Source of the DNA: an uncultured Tenacibaculum sp.
GTDB lineage: Bacteria > Bacteroidota > Bacteroidia > Flavobacteriales > Flavobacteriaceae
Length of the DNA stretch: 64,000 nucleotides
Reading direction: 5' to 3'
NCBI RefSeq assembly: GCF_947502995.1
Contig: NZ_CANNBW010000011.1
Coordinates: forward strand, 62,001 to 126,000
Shown here: one piece after another, positions 8,886 to 17,662 of the stretch
How the letters are laid out: each line of letters opens with the position of its first letter
How positions within the stretch are numbered: the first letter of the stretch is position 1
Position numbers and translations under genes: made by a program
Notes under the pieces: model-generated
What the model was told of the DNA's origin: nothing
Seen by the model: the letters and a program-made list of their open reading frames with translations, nothing else
The model's database searches: none

Positions 8886-9273
8886 GCTTATTTTCATAAA
8901 TTTTAAAGAAGAGCATAGAAGCTATATTTCGTGCTCTTTCTTTAGCTTGATGAGCTTTTTCTCCAATAAATAATTCATCAATTGTAGTAAACCATAATTG
9001 CAACCATCTACCAAAATGTTCCTGAGAAATTTTAAAGTTAGAATTTTCATCTACATCTCTATGTTTCTCAATTGGATTTCCTTTAAATTTTCGAACAAAA
9101 AACAAATTAGTTTCCCAAAAATCAGTTAAATGTTCTAAATGATTATTCCATTCACTTTCAGGAATTGCATTGAGAAAAAAATGTCCTATAATTTCATCTT
9201 TTTTTATTTTATCATAAAAAGAAGAAACTAATAAATAAACATCTGCTCGATTAACTATTTCTTTTTTATTCAT
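8869..9273 (-). CDS. Group III truncated hemoglobin
   Basis: 134 residues, the normal length for group III (P-type) truncated globins. ADVYLLVSSFYDKIKKDEIIGHFF forms the A-C helices. HLEHLTDFWETNLFF and GNPIEKHRDVD follow, and FKISQEHFGRWLQLWFTTIDELF contains the expected proximal histidine (QEHF) with the group III tryptophan. Such globins bind O2 or NO and are often tied to nitrosative stress. The gene is divergent from the Crp/Fnr regulator at 9351, and the shared 9330 palindrome lies ~64 bp upstream of its start. A -7-like TATATTTC on the minus strand (9286-9279) is weak. Confidence 0.88.
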   Translation of the reverse strand: MNKKEIVNRADVYLLVSSFYDKIKKDEIIGHFFLNAIPESEWNNHLEHLTDFWETNLFFVRKFKGNPIEKHRDVDENSNFKISQEHFGRWLQLWFTTIDELFIGEKAHQAKERARNIASMLFFKIYENKPKNIG

Positions 9274-9307
9274 TGATCGAAATATATAAATTACTGTGGT
9301 AAAATTA

Positions 9308-9315
9308 TATCTTTA
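9308..9315 (+). promoter_or_regulatory. -7-like element for the Crp/Fnr gene
   Basis: TATCTTTA is one mismatch from TAnnTTTG. The palindrome at 9330 begins 15 bp downstream, so a bound regulator would cover the early transcribed region. Confidence 0.45.
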
Positions 9316-9329
9316 GTACAATTAAACTT

Positions 9330-9345
9330 TATGATTATAGTCATA
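9330..9345. promoter_or_regulatory. TATGA-N6-TCATA palindrome, probable autoregulatory operator
   Basis: TATGATTATAGTCATA ends 5 bp before the ATG of the Crp/Fnr gene. It shares both half-sites exactly with the 8479 site. The position suggests autorepression, and it is also in range to act on the divergent globin gene. Confidence 0.7.
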
Positions 9346-9350
9346 ACATT

Positions 9351-9947
9351 ATGATACCTGAAACACTTTTAATTGAATATAATGCTACTTTGAAAACTTT
9401 TGATAAAGATGAGATTATCTTTTCAGAGGGAGAATTTGCTAGAAATTATTATCAAGTTAAACATGGAATTATCAAAATGAATAACTTTAATGATGATGCT
9501 AAAGAATTCATTCAAGGTATTTTTTACAAGAGACAAAGTTTTGGTGAACCGCCTTTATTCATTGATGTTAAATATCCTGCAAATGCAACTGCTATAGAAA
9601 AAAGTACAATTTATATTTTACCGAAAGAAAAGTTCTACGAATTACTCCAAAACAATAAAGAAGTACATTTTAAAATCACAGAAAGCCTTGCAAAAAGATT
9701 ATACTACAAAGCCATAATTGCTTCAGAAATTTCTAGTCAAGAACCATCACATCGAATTTTAAGGTTTTTCGATTATCTAAAAAACGATGTTTTTAAACAA
9801 GAAGGAAAATTCACATTAAAAATAAACTATACACGTCAGCAAATATCAGACATTTTAGGCTTACGAGTAGAAACCGTAATACGTACTATAAAGCAACTTG
9901 AAAAACAAGGAGAAGTAAAAATTGAAAATAGAAAGGTTTATCGTTAA
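9351..9947 (+). CDS. Crp/Fnr-family transcriptional regulator (Cys-free)
   Basis: 198 residues. The cyclic-nucleotide-binding-like beta-barrel spans ~10-115 (DEIIFSEGEFARNYYQVKHGIIKM ... FGEPPLF) and a winged helix-turn-helix spans ~135-198 (YTRQQISDILGLRVETVIRTIKQLEKQG). The protein has no cysteine, so it cannot carry an Fnr-type Fe-S cluster; a Dnr/NnrR-like heme or other sensor is possible. The recognition helix RVETVIR keeps the Glu and Arg expected to read a TGA half-site, agreeing with the TATGA-N6-TCATA palindromes at 8479 and 9330. It probably controls itself, the adjacent globin and the membrane protein. Confidence 0.85.
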   Translation: MIPETLLIEYNATLKTFDKDEIIFSEGEFARNYYQVKHGIIKMNNFNDDAKEFIQGIFYKRQSFGEPPLFIDVKYPANATAIEKSTIYILPKEKFYELLQNNKEVHFKITESLAKRLYYKAIIASEISSQEPSHRILRFFDYLKNDVFKQEGKFTLKINYTRQQISDILGLRVETVIRTIKQLEKQGEVKIENRKVYR

Positions 9948-9988
9948 AATAAAGATCTAATTATACAAAAAATACTATTTGGATTTTC

Positions 9989-9996
9989 TATTTTTG
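9989..9996 (+). promoter_or_regulatory. -7 promoter element of purB
   Basis: TATTTTTG matches TAnnTTTG, 23 bp before the ATG at 10020. No good -33 TTG at the usual distance was found. Confidence 0.55.
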
Positions 9997-10019
9997 TCGT
10001 TTGAACACAACACACTAAT

Positions 10020-11363
10020 ATGAGTTTAACTACATTAAATGCCATCTCTCCTATCGATGGTCGATATAGAAACAAAGTAGATCAACTAGCAAATTATTTT
10101 TCTGAAGAAGCACTTATCAAATACAGAGTTAAAGTAGAAATAGAATACTTTATCGCTTTATGTGAAATTCCTTTACCTCAATTACAAGATATTAATAAAG
10201 ATTTATATCCTGAATTACGTAAAATATATACTGATTTTAATGCAGAAGATGCTTTAAAGATTAAAGATATAGAAAGTGTAACAAATCACGATGTTAAAGC
10301 CGTTGAATACTTTATCAAAGAAAAATTTGATGCATTAAACTTATCGCAATACAAAGAATTTATTCATTTCGGTTTAACTTCTCAAGACATTAACAACACA
10401 GCAATTCCTTTATCTATTAAAGATGCTGTTGAAGAAGTATATTTTCCTACATTAGATAGTTTAACTTCTAAATTAGCTGATTTAGCAAATGAATGGGAAA
10501 ATATTCCAATGTTAGCCAGAACACATGGCCAACCAGCTTCTCCTACAAGATTAGGAAAAGAATTATTCGTTTTTGTAGAACGTATTAATCAGCAAATATT
10601 ATTCTTACAACACATACCAAATGCAGCTAAATTTGGTGGAGCTACAGGAAATTATAACGCTCATAAAGTTGCTTATCCTGATATTGATTGGAAAGCTTTT
10701 GGAACTTCATTCGTAGAAGAAGTTTTAGAGTTACACCACTCTTTTCCAACTACACAAATTGAGCATTACGATCATATGGCTAGTTTATTCGACGCTATGA
10801 AACGTGTGAATACTATTCTTATTGATTTGGATCGTGATATTTGGACATACATTTCAATGGATTATTTCAAGCAAAAAATTAAAAAAGGTGAAGTAGGTTC
10901 TTCTGCAATGCCGCATAAAGTAAATCCAATTGATTTTGAAAACTCTGAAGGAAACTTAGGTATTGCTAATGCTATTTTTGAGCATTTAGCTGCTAAATTA
11001 CCTGTTTCTCGTATGCAACGTGATTTAACAGATAGTACAGTTTTACGTAATGTTGGTGTTCCTTTCGGACATACTTTAATTGCTTTTAAAGCTACTTTAA
11101 AAGGTTTAAATAAGTTATTACTAAATCAACAAAAATTTGAAGATGATTTAGAAAACAACTGGGCTGTTGCTGCTGAGGCGATTCAAACTATTTTGCGTAG
11201 AGAAGCATATCCAAACCCTTATGAAGCCTTAAAAGGTTTAACTAGAACTAATGAAAAAATTACGCAACAATCTATTGCTAATTTTATAGATACTTTAGAA
11301 GTTTCAGATGCCATAAAATCTGAACTAAAACAAATTACTCCATCAAATTACACTGGAATTTAA
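10020..11363 (+). CDS. purB: Adenylosuccinate lyase
   Basis: 447 residues. It cleaves adenylosuccinate to AMP and SAICAR to AICAR in purine synthesis. The fumarase/aspartase signature is GSSAMPHKVNPIDFENSEGN. Also present are TSQDINNTA, ARTHGQPASPTRLGKE and an N-terminal SPIDGRYRNKVDQL typical of the E. coli PurB type. Length is normal. The stop codon overlaps the ATG of the next lipoprotein gene (TAATG), so the two are translationally coupled. The NAD island further on carries a separate short PurA-like gene, so purB should not be taken as its direct partner. Confidence 0.97.
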   Translation: MSLTTLNAISPIDGRYRNKVDQLANYFSEEALIKYRVKVEIEYFIALCEIPLPQLQDINKDLYPELRKIYTDFNAEDALKIKDIESVTNHDVKAVEYFIKEKFDALNLSQYKEFIHFGLTSQDINNTAIPLSIKDAVEEVYFPTLDSLTSKLADLANEWENIPMLARTHGQPASPTRLGKELFVFVERINQQILFLQHIPNAAKFGGATGNYNAHKVAYPDIDWKAFGTSFVEEVLELHHSFPTTQIEHYDHMASLFDAMKRVNTILIDLDRDIWTYISMDYFKQKIKKGEVGSSAMPHKVNPIDFENSEGNLGIANAIFEHLAAKLPVSRMQRDLTDSTVLRNVGVPFGHTLIAFKATLKGLNKLLLNQQKFEDDLENNWAVAAEAIQTILRREAYPNPYEALKGLTRTNEKITQQSIANFIDTLEVSDAIKSELKQITPSNYTGI

Positions 11364-11794
11364 TGAAATATTTAATCTTATCTTTTCTAGCTATAGTACT
11401 AACTTCTTGTAATATAAATACAGAAGGAAATCCAGAACGTTTTAAATACGGAACTTTTGAAATTCCTGCTGGAAATAATTACAGCAAAACTATTATAGTT
11501 AGAAAAGATAGTTTACAAATAGAATATTACACTAAAAAAGTAACGATTTCTACAGATAGTACTGTAATTGAAAAAGAAATACAGAAAATAGATACTTTAT
11601 TTATTACTTGGAGAAACAACTTTTCATATACATTGAAAATGAAAAACCCTAAGACTGAATTAGATAAAGATCCTATTAATGTACAGATGAGTAAGGTTAC
11701 AGATTCTTCTTACAACTACGTTTCTAGAATAGGTTTTTCTAAATTTAAACCTAAAGGAACTGTGTACATTAGCAAATCAACTATTAAAAACTAA
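11363..11794 (+). CDS. Hypothetical lipoprotein coupled to purB
   Basis: 143 residues with a lipoprotein signal (YLILSFLAIVLTSC, Cys 16). The mature part is rich in Thr, Lys and beta-type sequence (DSLQIEYYTKKVTISTDSTVIEKEIQ). I do not recognise a family. The start overlaps the purB stop by one base. Probably a small periplasmic or outer-membrane-attached protein. Confidence 0.65.
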   Translation: MKYLILSFLAIVLTSCNINTEGNPERFKYGTFEIPAGNNYSKTIIVRKDSLQIEYYTKKVTISTDSTVIEKEIQKIDTLFITWRNNFSYTLKMKNPKTELDKDPINVQMSKVTDSSYNYVSRIGFSKFKPKGTVYISKSTIKN

Positions 11795-11841
11795 GTTAAT
11801 AAATTGGTTATTTAAAATAAATCTAGTTAATTTGCGAATTG

Positions 11842-12165
11842 ATGAAGGTGTTTAAGAAATATTTATCCGTAGGGATGCTCTTATTTTTATTACTAAGTCC
11901 ATTAGTAATACAATTAGCGCATTCTTTAGATTCTGACCATATGGAATCTGAGATTTGTATGTCTGAGGATGATAAACACTTACACGAACATGAAGTTGAT
12001 TGTGAAACTTGTGAGTTCAATTTTAACAGTTTCATGTCTAACGAATTTGCCTTCATATCTTACATAGACACACAAGATATTGACCAACCTGATAGTCAAT
12101 ACACTTCACTTGAACAATTTTTCAACTTAAATTTTACACTAAGAGGTCCACCTGCTTTAGTTTAA
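11842..12165 (+). CDS. Small His/Cys-rich exported protein upstream of a TonB receptor
   Basis: 107 residues from the ATG at 11842 (a TTG one codon upstream is less likely). A hydrophobic N-terminus (VGMLLFLLLSPLVIQLAHSL) precedes a metal-ligand-rich stretch: DSDHMESEICMSEDDKHLHEHEVDCETCEFNF. It ends in an RGPPALV tail that I associate with small proteins next to Bacteroidota TonB receptors. The His/Cys pattern suggests binding of a transition metal. The TonB receptor starts 39 bp downstream, so a role in metal acquisition or sensing is plausible but inferred. Confidence 0.6.
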   Translation: MKVFKKYLSVGMLLFLLLSPLVIQLAHSLDSDHMESEICMSEDDKHLHEHEVDCETCEFNFNSFMSNEFAFISYIDTQDIDQPDSQYTSLEQFFNLNFTLRGPPALV

Positions 12166-12204
12166 TTATTCGTATTAGCAAATAATTCAAACTAAACAAT
12201 CATA

Positions 12205-14607
12205 ATGAAACCTAATCACCATATTTTGATTGTATTATTGTTTTTAATTTCAAATTCAATAATAGGTCAAAATTGTAAATATACTTTTTCTGGGCTTGTA
12301 GAAGATTTTCATGATAAATCACCTATAATTGATGCTACTGTTTACATCAAAAACCTTAATAGATATGCTGCCACTGATTTAGATGGTAAGTTTAACTTTA
12401 AGAATTTATGCAGTGGTAAATTAATCGTAGAGATTTCTCATGTGGCATGTGATACACAAACTATTGAAATCAATTTAACTAAAGATACATATAAGGTTAT
12501 TGATTTAGAGCATCACATAGAAGAACTTAAAGAAGTTCAAGTAAAATCTTTAACAGGAATCAAAACTAAAACATCACAAGAAACTTTAATCAAAGAAAAA
12601 ACGATTGATGCATACAGTGATGCTAGTTTAGGAGATGCCTTAAAAGAAGTATCTGGTGTGTCTTCATTAAATACTGGAAATTCTATAGTAAAACCTATAA
12701 TTAACGGACTACATAGTAGTAGAGTACTTATATCTGTAAACAATGTTAGATTACAAGATCAAGACTGGGGAGTAGAACATGCTCCTAATATAGATATTAG
12801 TTCTGCTGGAAGTATTTCTGTAATTAAAGGTGCAAATGCTCTTGAATATGGTGGTGATGCAATTGGAGGTGTTGTTGTTGTTAACCCTCCTAAAATTATT
12901 CTTAAAGATTCTTTATACGGAAAAACTATAGTATCTCAACAAACAAATGGTAGGCTTTCTTCAATAAGTACATCATTACATAAAACTTTTGAAAAAGGTT
13001 GGTTCGTAAATGGCCAAGCATCACTTCGTAGAGCTGGTGATTTTGAATCTGCTAATTACAATTTAACTAACACAGGTTTAAAATCACTAGGCTTAACATT
13101 AAGCGGTGGATTCAAAAGATTTGACAAAGGATTTGAGATCTTTTATAGTAGAGTATCTAATGAAATAGGAATACTAAGAGCGGCTCACATTGGAAGTACG
13201 TCTGATTTAGTTAATAGTATTAATAATGAAATACCATCTGTTATTAATGATTTTAGCTATGACATTAACAATCCTAAACAAGATGTAACTCACCAAATAA
13301 TAAAAGCTAACTTTTACAAGCGATTTAAAGGGCTTGGAAAGTTTACATTACAATATGATTTTCAACACAATCAGCGAAAAGAATTTGATATAAGGCGTGG
13401 TGGTCGTAATTCAATTGCGGCATTAGATCTTACCCTAAAAAATCATAATATAAAAGCTGATATGAAGTTTGATGCTAATCCGAACAAGATATTCAAAATT
13501 GGGATTTCTGGCGGATATCAAAATAATTTTCCTGACCCTTTAACAGGGGTAAGACGACTAATACCTGATTACGATAAGTATAATGTGGGAGTTTATACTT
13601 TATCTGAATTGATTTTTTTTAATGGTTTAATTTTTTCATCAGGTATCAGATACGACTTTAACCATATTAACGCAAAGAAGTTTTACTTAAAATCTAGATG
13701 GAATTCACTTAATTATGATCAAGATTTTAGTTCTATAATATTAGAAGACAGAGGAACACAATTCTTAACCAATCCAACTTTTAATTATCATAATTTATCA
13801 GCTTCAGTTGGTTTGTCTTATGAATTTGATCCTAAAAACTCTTTACTGTTTAACTATGGATTATCTAACAGAGCTCCTAATCCTTCTGAATTATTTAGTG
13901 ATGGTTTACATCACTCTGCAGCAAGGATCGAGTTAGGAGATTTGCGTATCCGTCCAGAATCTTCCCATAGAATTTCTAGCACCTATAAGTATACAGGTGA
14001 GAAATTCAAAGCCTCTATCGAAGGCTTCTATAATTTTATCGATGACTTTATTTATTTAGAACCATCGGGAACAGAAACTACCATAAGAGGTGCTTTTGTT
14101 ACATGGTCTTACAAACAAATAAAAGCCAATTTATTTGGCTTAGACACCGATTTATCATACCAAATTAATGATAATTTTTCAATTAGAAACAGATCTTCTT
14201 TTATAAAAGGATACGATCTTAGTACTAATAGAGCTTTAATAGATATTCCAGCATTTAAAACAGTTAATACTTTACAGTATAATAAAGCAAACTGGAATAA
14301 TTTTTACGCTACTTTAGAAAGTGAGTTTAATGCGAGACAAAATGAGTTTCCAAATAATAACTTTACTACATTTATAGCTACTACTAACACTAATGCTTTA
14401 GTTGACATTAGTACTCCTCCTGATGCATATCATCTGCTTAATTTTTCTACAGGATTAAACTTTAATCTGTTCAAAACGAAAATGGGTATTAATTTATATG
14501 TCAATAATGTTTTAAATACTTCCTATAGAAATTACTTAAATCAATTACGATTTTTTGCAGACGACTTAGGAAGAAATTTTAAACTACAATTAAAAATTAA
14601 TTATTAA
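12205..14607 (+). CDS. TonB-dependent receptor with N-terminal carboxypeptidase-like domain
   Basis: 800 residues. After a signal peptide (LIVLLFLISNSIIGQ) comes a CarboxypepD_reg-like domain (~25-110: YTFSGLVEDFHDKSPIIDATVYIKN). A plug domain follows (~120-230: EVSGVSSLNTGNSIVKPIINGLHSSRVLI ... GANALEYGGDAIGGVVVV), then a 22-strand-type barrel ending ...LNQLRFFADDLGRNFKLQLKINY with a terminal aromatic. It takes up a ligand across the outer membrane using TonB energy. The His/Cys-rich protein before it and the lipoprotein after it suggest a metal (zinc-like) substrate rather than a glycan, and there is no SusD partner. The substrate remains inferred. Confidence 0.88.
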   Translation: MKPNHHILIVLLFLISNSIIGQNCKYTFSGLVEDFHDKSPIIDATVYIKNLNRYAATDLDGKFNFKNLCSGKLIVEISHVACDTQTIEINLTKDTYKVIDLEHHIEELKEVQVKSLTGIKTKTSQETLIKEKTIDAYSDASLGDALKEVSGVSSLNTGNSIVKPIINGLHSSRVLISVNNVRLQDQDWGVEHAPNIDISSAGSISVIKGANALEYGGDAIGGVVVVNPPKIILKDSLYGKTIVSQQTNGRLSSISTSLHKTFEKGWFVNGQASLRRAGDFESANYNLTNTGLKSLGLTLSGGFKRFDKGFEIFYSRVSNEIGILRAAHIGSTSDLVNSINNEIPSVINDFSYDINNPKQDVTHQIIKANFYKRFKGLGKFTLQYDFQHNQRKEFDIRRGGRNSIAALDLTLKNHNIKADMKFDANPNKIFKIGISGGYQNNFPDPLTGVRRLIPDYDKYNVGVYTLSELIFFNGLIFSSGIRYDFNHINAKKFYLKSRWNSLNYDQDFSSIILEDRGTQFLTNPTFNYHNLSASVGLSYEFDPKNSLLFNYGLSNRAPNPSELFSDGLHHSAARIELGDLRIRPESSHRISSTYKYTGEKFKASIEGFYNFIDDFIYLEPSGTETTIRGAFVTWSYKQIKANLFGLDTDLSYQINDNFSIRNRSSFIKGYDLSTNRALIDIPAFKTVNTLQYNKANWNNFYATLESEFNARQNEFPNNNFTTFIATTNTNALVDISTPPDAYHLLNFSTGLNFNLFKTKMGINLYVNNVLNTSYRNYLNQLRFFADDLGRNFKLQLKINY

Positions 14608-14646
14608 ATAAATAGAACCTTAAATAAATTAAACAATTATATTATT

Positions 14647-15204
14647 ATGAAATCAATCAAATTATTAGCATTCTTATTTATTTCTACATTAGTATTTACT
14701 GGATGTTCTGATGATGAAACTCCTGAGCAAGTAAACGAAGAAGAAGTAATTACAACAATGACTATTACATTAACTCCTAATGGTGGTGGTACTGCAATTG
14801 TATTACAAACTCAAGATTTAGATGGTGACGGACCTAATGCTCCAGTTATTACTCCAGCTAATGCTACTTTAGCTGCTAATACTGTATATAACGGATCTAT
14901 TGTTATATTAAATGAAACTGAAAGTCCAGCTGAAGATATTACAGAAGAAATCGAAGAAGAAGCTGATGAGCACCAATTCTTTTTTACTGCTGTAGGACCA
15001 AATATTGCATTTAACTACGAAGCTCCTAATGACTCTAACGATAACCCAGTAGGTTTAAACTTTAATCTTGTTGCTGGAGCTGCAAGTACTGGTACTATTA
15101 CTGTTACTTTAAAGCATGAGCCTACAAAGCCAAATAACGGATTAGTTGAGCAAGCAGGTGGAGAAACTGATATTGAAGCTACTTTTAATGTAACTATTCA
15201 ATAA
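14647..15204 (+). CDS. Lipoprotein partner of the TonB receptor
   Basis: 185 residues with lipobox FTGC (Cys ~19). The mature protein contains ITLTPNGGGTAIVLQTQDLDGDGP, an acidic stretch EDITEEIEEEADEHQFFF and a C-terminal TITVTLKHEPTKPNNGL ... ETDIEATFNVTI. I recognise this pattern as a lipoprotein family encoded beside TonB receptors in Flavobacteriaceae, usually annotated as a periplasmic-binding-fold protein of unknown role. The Glu/His-rich segment could bind metal. The gene is 39 bp after the receptor and is closed by a terminator. Confidence 0.65.
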   Translation: MKSIKLLAFLFISTLVFTGCSDDETPEQVNEEEVITTMTITLTPNGGGTAIVLQTQDLDGDGPNAPVITPANATLAANTVYNGSIVILNETESPAEDITEEIEEEADEHQFFFTAVGPNIAFNYEAPNDSNDNPVGLNFNLVAGAASTGTITVTLKHEPTKPNNGLVEQAGGETDIEATFNVTIQ

Positions 15205-15232
15205 TTAGTTCATACGAATTAATCAACCAAAT

Positions 15233-15265
15233 AAAAAAAGAGCTTCCTTATGAAGCTTTTTTTTT
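15233..15265 (+). terminator. Terminator of the TonB receptor operon
   Basis: AGCTTC/GAAGCT stem with a 5-nt loop, flanked by an A-tract and a T-run of about nine; it could act in both directions. Confidence 0.65.
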
Positions 15266-15338
15266 ATTTATATGAGTTTATTTTAATCAACTCAAAATAT
15301 TGTCATCTATAATTATTACAAATAAAATGACATCTATT

Positions 15339-16646
15339 TTAAGATACATACTTTGTCTTTTTTAAACTAAGTAAAACTACTAATGAAGCTAAAAAGAAAA
15401 TCGCTAAAGATAAAACACTCCATTGCATCGAATTTGTAATAGCATTTAGTAATCCGTAAACAAAAGTTCCAGTTACAATAGCTATTTTCTCAGTTACATC
15501 GAAAAAACTGAAATAAGTAGCATGATCGTCGGTTTCTGGTATTAATTTAGAATACGTTGATCTTGCTAAAGATTGAATAGCTCCTAAAACTAAACCTAAA
15601 ACTCCACCTAATAAATAAAAATAAACTAATATATTATTTAAGTCTTTATGTAAAAGGAAAGCCCCAAAACAAACGAACATCCAAACAATAATAGTAATCG
15701 TTAACGCTTTTATATTTCCAAATTTTTCTGATATTCTAGAGAAAAGAAAAGCTCCTAAAATTGCTAAAACTTGGATAATTAATATGGTTCCTATTAAATT
15801 AATCTTCCCTAATTTTAATTCAGCCGTACCAAATAAAGTAGCTGTTAAAATAATTGTTTGAACTCCAACACTCAATAAAAAGAAAGCTATTAAAAAGCGT
15901 TTTAAAACTGGATGATCTTTTTTTACTTCTTTCAATACTTTTTTAAGTTCTTGAAAGCCTTTCCATAAATAACCTTCTTCTAATTGATCTTTTGGTATTT
16001 TTTTATCTTTTGGTAATCTTTTAAAAGTTATTTGAGCAAAACCTAACCACCATACCCCCACAACTACAAAAGATAAACGTGTAGCCACTCCTTCTGTTAA
16101 CCCGAAAGAATCATGAAACATTACTAACGATAAACATAAAAGAAGTAGTAATATAGAGCCGATATATCCATTTATAAAACCTCTTGCACTTACCCTATCA
16201 TGATCTTCAGGATGCGCTATCTCAGGCAAGTATGCATTGTAGAAAACAATACTTCCCCAGAAACCAATACTTGCCAAAATACTTGATATAATACCAATCC
16301 AAGTTGTAGATAAGCCTTCAAATAAATACAAACTCATTACAGATAAACTTCCTAACAAACAAAAGAATTTCATAAAACTCTTTTTATTTCCCCTGTAATC
16401 AGCAATACCAGATAAAATTGGCGAAATAATAGCTACAATTAAAAATGAAAACGATAATGCATATGTATATAAAGAATTAGGATGTTCCCACTCTATCCCT
16501 AAGAACTTTACAAAATTACCTTCGGTAACAGCATCATAATACATCGGAAAAATTGCTGTACTGATTACTAAAGAATAAACTGAATTTGCCCAGTCGTAAA
16601 ATGCCCAAGCTTTTATAACTTTTGAATCTCCTTGTATTGTTTGCAT
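15339..16646 (-). CDS. UMF1/Atg22-like MFS transporter
   Basis: 435 residues with about twelve hydrophobic helices. The N-terminal KAWAFYDWANSVYSLVISTAIFPMYY is the signature of the UMF1 (vacuole effluxer Atg22-like) family of the major facilitator superfamily. GIADYRGNKKSFMKFFCLLG is the loop 2-3 motif, and ISEKFGNIKALTITII follows in the second half. Bacterial members are thought to export small molecules, but the substrate is unknown. The M48 protease gene lies upstream in the same direction, separated by a terminator at 16664-16689, so this gene probably has its own promoter. Confidence 0.85.
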   Translation of the reverse strand: MQTIQGDSKVIKAWAFYDWANSVYSLVISTAIFPMYYDAVTEGNFVKFLGIEWEHPNSLYTYALSFSFLIVAIISPILSGIADYRGNKKSFMKFFCLLGSLSVMSLYLFEGLSTTWIGIISSILASIGFWGSIVFYNAYLPEIAHPEDHDRVSARGFINGYIGSILLLLLCLSLVMFHDSFGLTEGVATRLSFVVVGVWWLGFAQITFKRLPKDKKIPKDQLEEGYLWKGFQELKKVLKEVKKDHPVLKRFLIAFFLLSVGVQTIILTATLFGTAELKLGKINLIGTILIIQVLAILGAFLFSRISEKFGNIKALTITIIVWMFVCFGAFLLHKDLNNILVYFYLLGGVLGLVLGAIQSLARSTYSKLIPETDDHATYFSFFDVTEKIAIVTGTFVYGLLNAITNSMQWSVLSLAIFFLASLVVLLSLKKTKYVS

Positions 16647-16663
16647 AATGTGTAAAAATTAAA

Positions 16664-16689
16664 AAACCGTTCTTGTACAAGAACGGTTT
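16664..16689 (-). terminator. Terminator after the M48 protease gene
   Basis: A perfect 26-bp palindrome (AAACCGTTCTTG and its complement) followed on the minus strand by a T-run. It lies between the stop at 16715 and the next start at 16646. Confidence 0.7.
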
Positions 16690-16714
16690 GCAATATACTT
16701 AAAAAGTTATCGTA

Positions 16715-17551
16715 TTATTTTTTTACTCCTATATTTTTTGTTTGAGCGTTATACTTTGCTGCTAGCTGTTTTGCAGTTGGCAAATAAGCTTTTAAATCTG
16801 CAATTCTTGTTTGATTGTGTGGGTGAGTACTTAAAAATTCTGGAGGAGCTTTTCTTCCTGTTTTCTTAGCATTTTCACTCATTCTTTGCCATACATAAAT
16901 AGCTTCTTCTCCTTTATAGCCTGCCATTATCATAAAAACTAAACCTAATTTATCTGCCTCTGTTTCATGAGTTCTACTAAATTTCAACATTCCTAATTGA
17001 GAACCAACACCGTAAGCCATATTCCATAAATTACGTTGTTTGCTATTTGCAGTTCCTAAAGCTACTGCTAAACCTCCCATTTGTTGCATTTGAGCAGAAG
17101 ACATTCTTTCTTGACCATGCTTAGCAAATGCATGAGCTACTTCGTGTCCCATTACAGCTGCTACTCCGTTTGTATTGGCGCAAATAGGCATTATTCCTGT
17201 GTAAAAAACTACTTTTCCACCTGGCATACACCAAGCATTAATAGTTTCATCATTAATTAAATTAAATTCCCATCGATAAGAATTAGCTTCAGAAGTCATT
17301 TCATTGGCTCTCATAAAACGATCTACAGCTCCAGCTATATTTTTTCCAATTGTTTTTAATTCTCGAGCTTGTTTGGTATTATTAATAATTTTGCTCTTAT
17401 TTTCTTTTAAGAAACCATCATACTGCTGAAAACTCATTGGTAAAACCTGAGAGTCGCTAACAAAATTCACTCTTTTTCTACCTGTAATTGGTACAGTTTC
17501 ACACTGAATAAATAATGACATTATTCCTATAAATACTAATATTCTTCTCAT
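16715..17551 (-). CDS. M48-family metallopeptidase, lipoprotein
   Basis: 278 residues. A lipoprotein signal ends at Cys 17 (LFIQC). The zinc motif HEVAH lies at 136-140 and the third ligand is probably in HETEADKLG near 197. CMPGGKVVFYTGI and STHPHNQTRIADL are typical of the Ste24/LoiP/BepA-like M48 group that works in the periplasm on outer-membrane proteins. Length is normal for the short lipoprotein members without TPR repeats. It ends at a strong terminator. Confidence 0.88.
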   Translation of the reverse strand: MRRILVFIGIMSLFIQCETVPITGRKRVNFVSDSQVLPMSFQQYDGFLKENKSKIINNTKQARELKTIGKNIAGAVDRFMRANEMTSEANSYRWEFNLINDETINAWCMPGGKVVFYTGIMPICANTNGVAAVMGHEVAHAFAKHGQERMSSAQMQQMGGLAVALGTANSKQRNLWNMAYGVGSQLGMLKFSRTHETEADKLGLVFMIMAGYKGEEAIYVWQRMSENAKKTGRKAPPEFLSTHPHNQTRIADLKAYLPTAKQLAAKYNAQTKNIGVKK

Positions 17552-17633
17552 CTGTTATGATTTTTTACACTACAAAGTTATGACTCATTTTCGAAGTAAA
17601 AGTCACTTTCTATGAAATTAAAAATACAAATTC

Positions 17634-17641
17634 TATCTTTA
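17634..17641 (+). promoter_or_regulatory. -7-like element for the hydrolase/MsrB pair
   Basis: TATCTTTA, one mismatch from TAnnTTTG, 21 bp before the ATG at 17663. Confidence 0.4.
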
Positions 17642-17662
17642 CCATAAAAATCAAATATTTTA

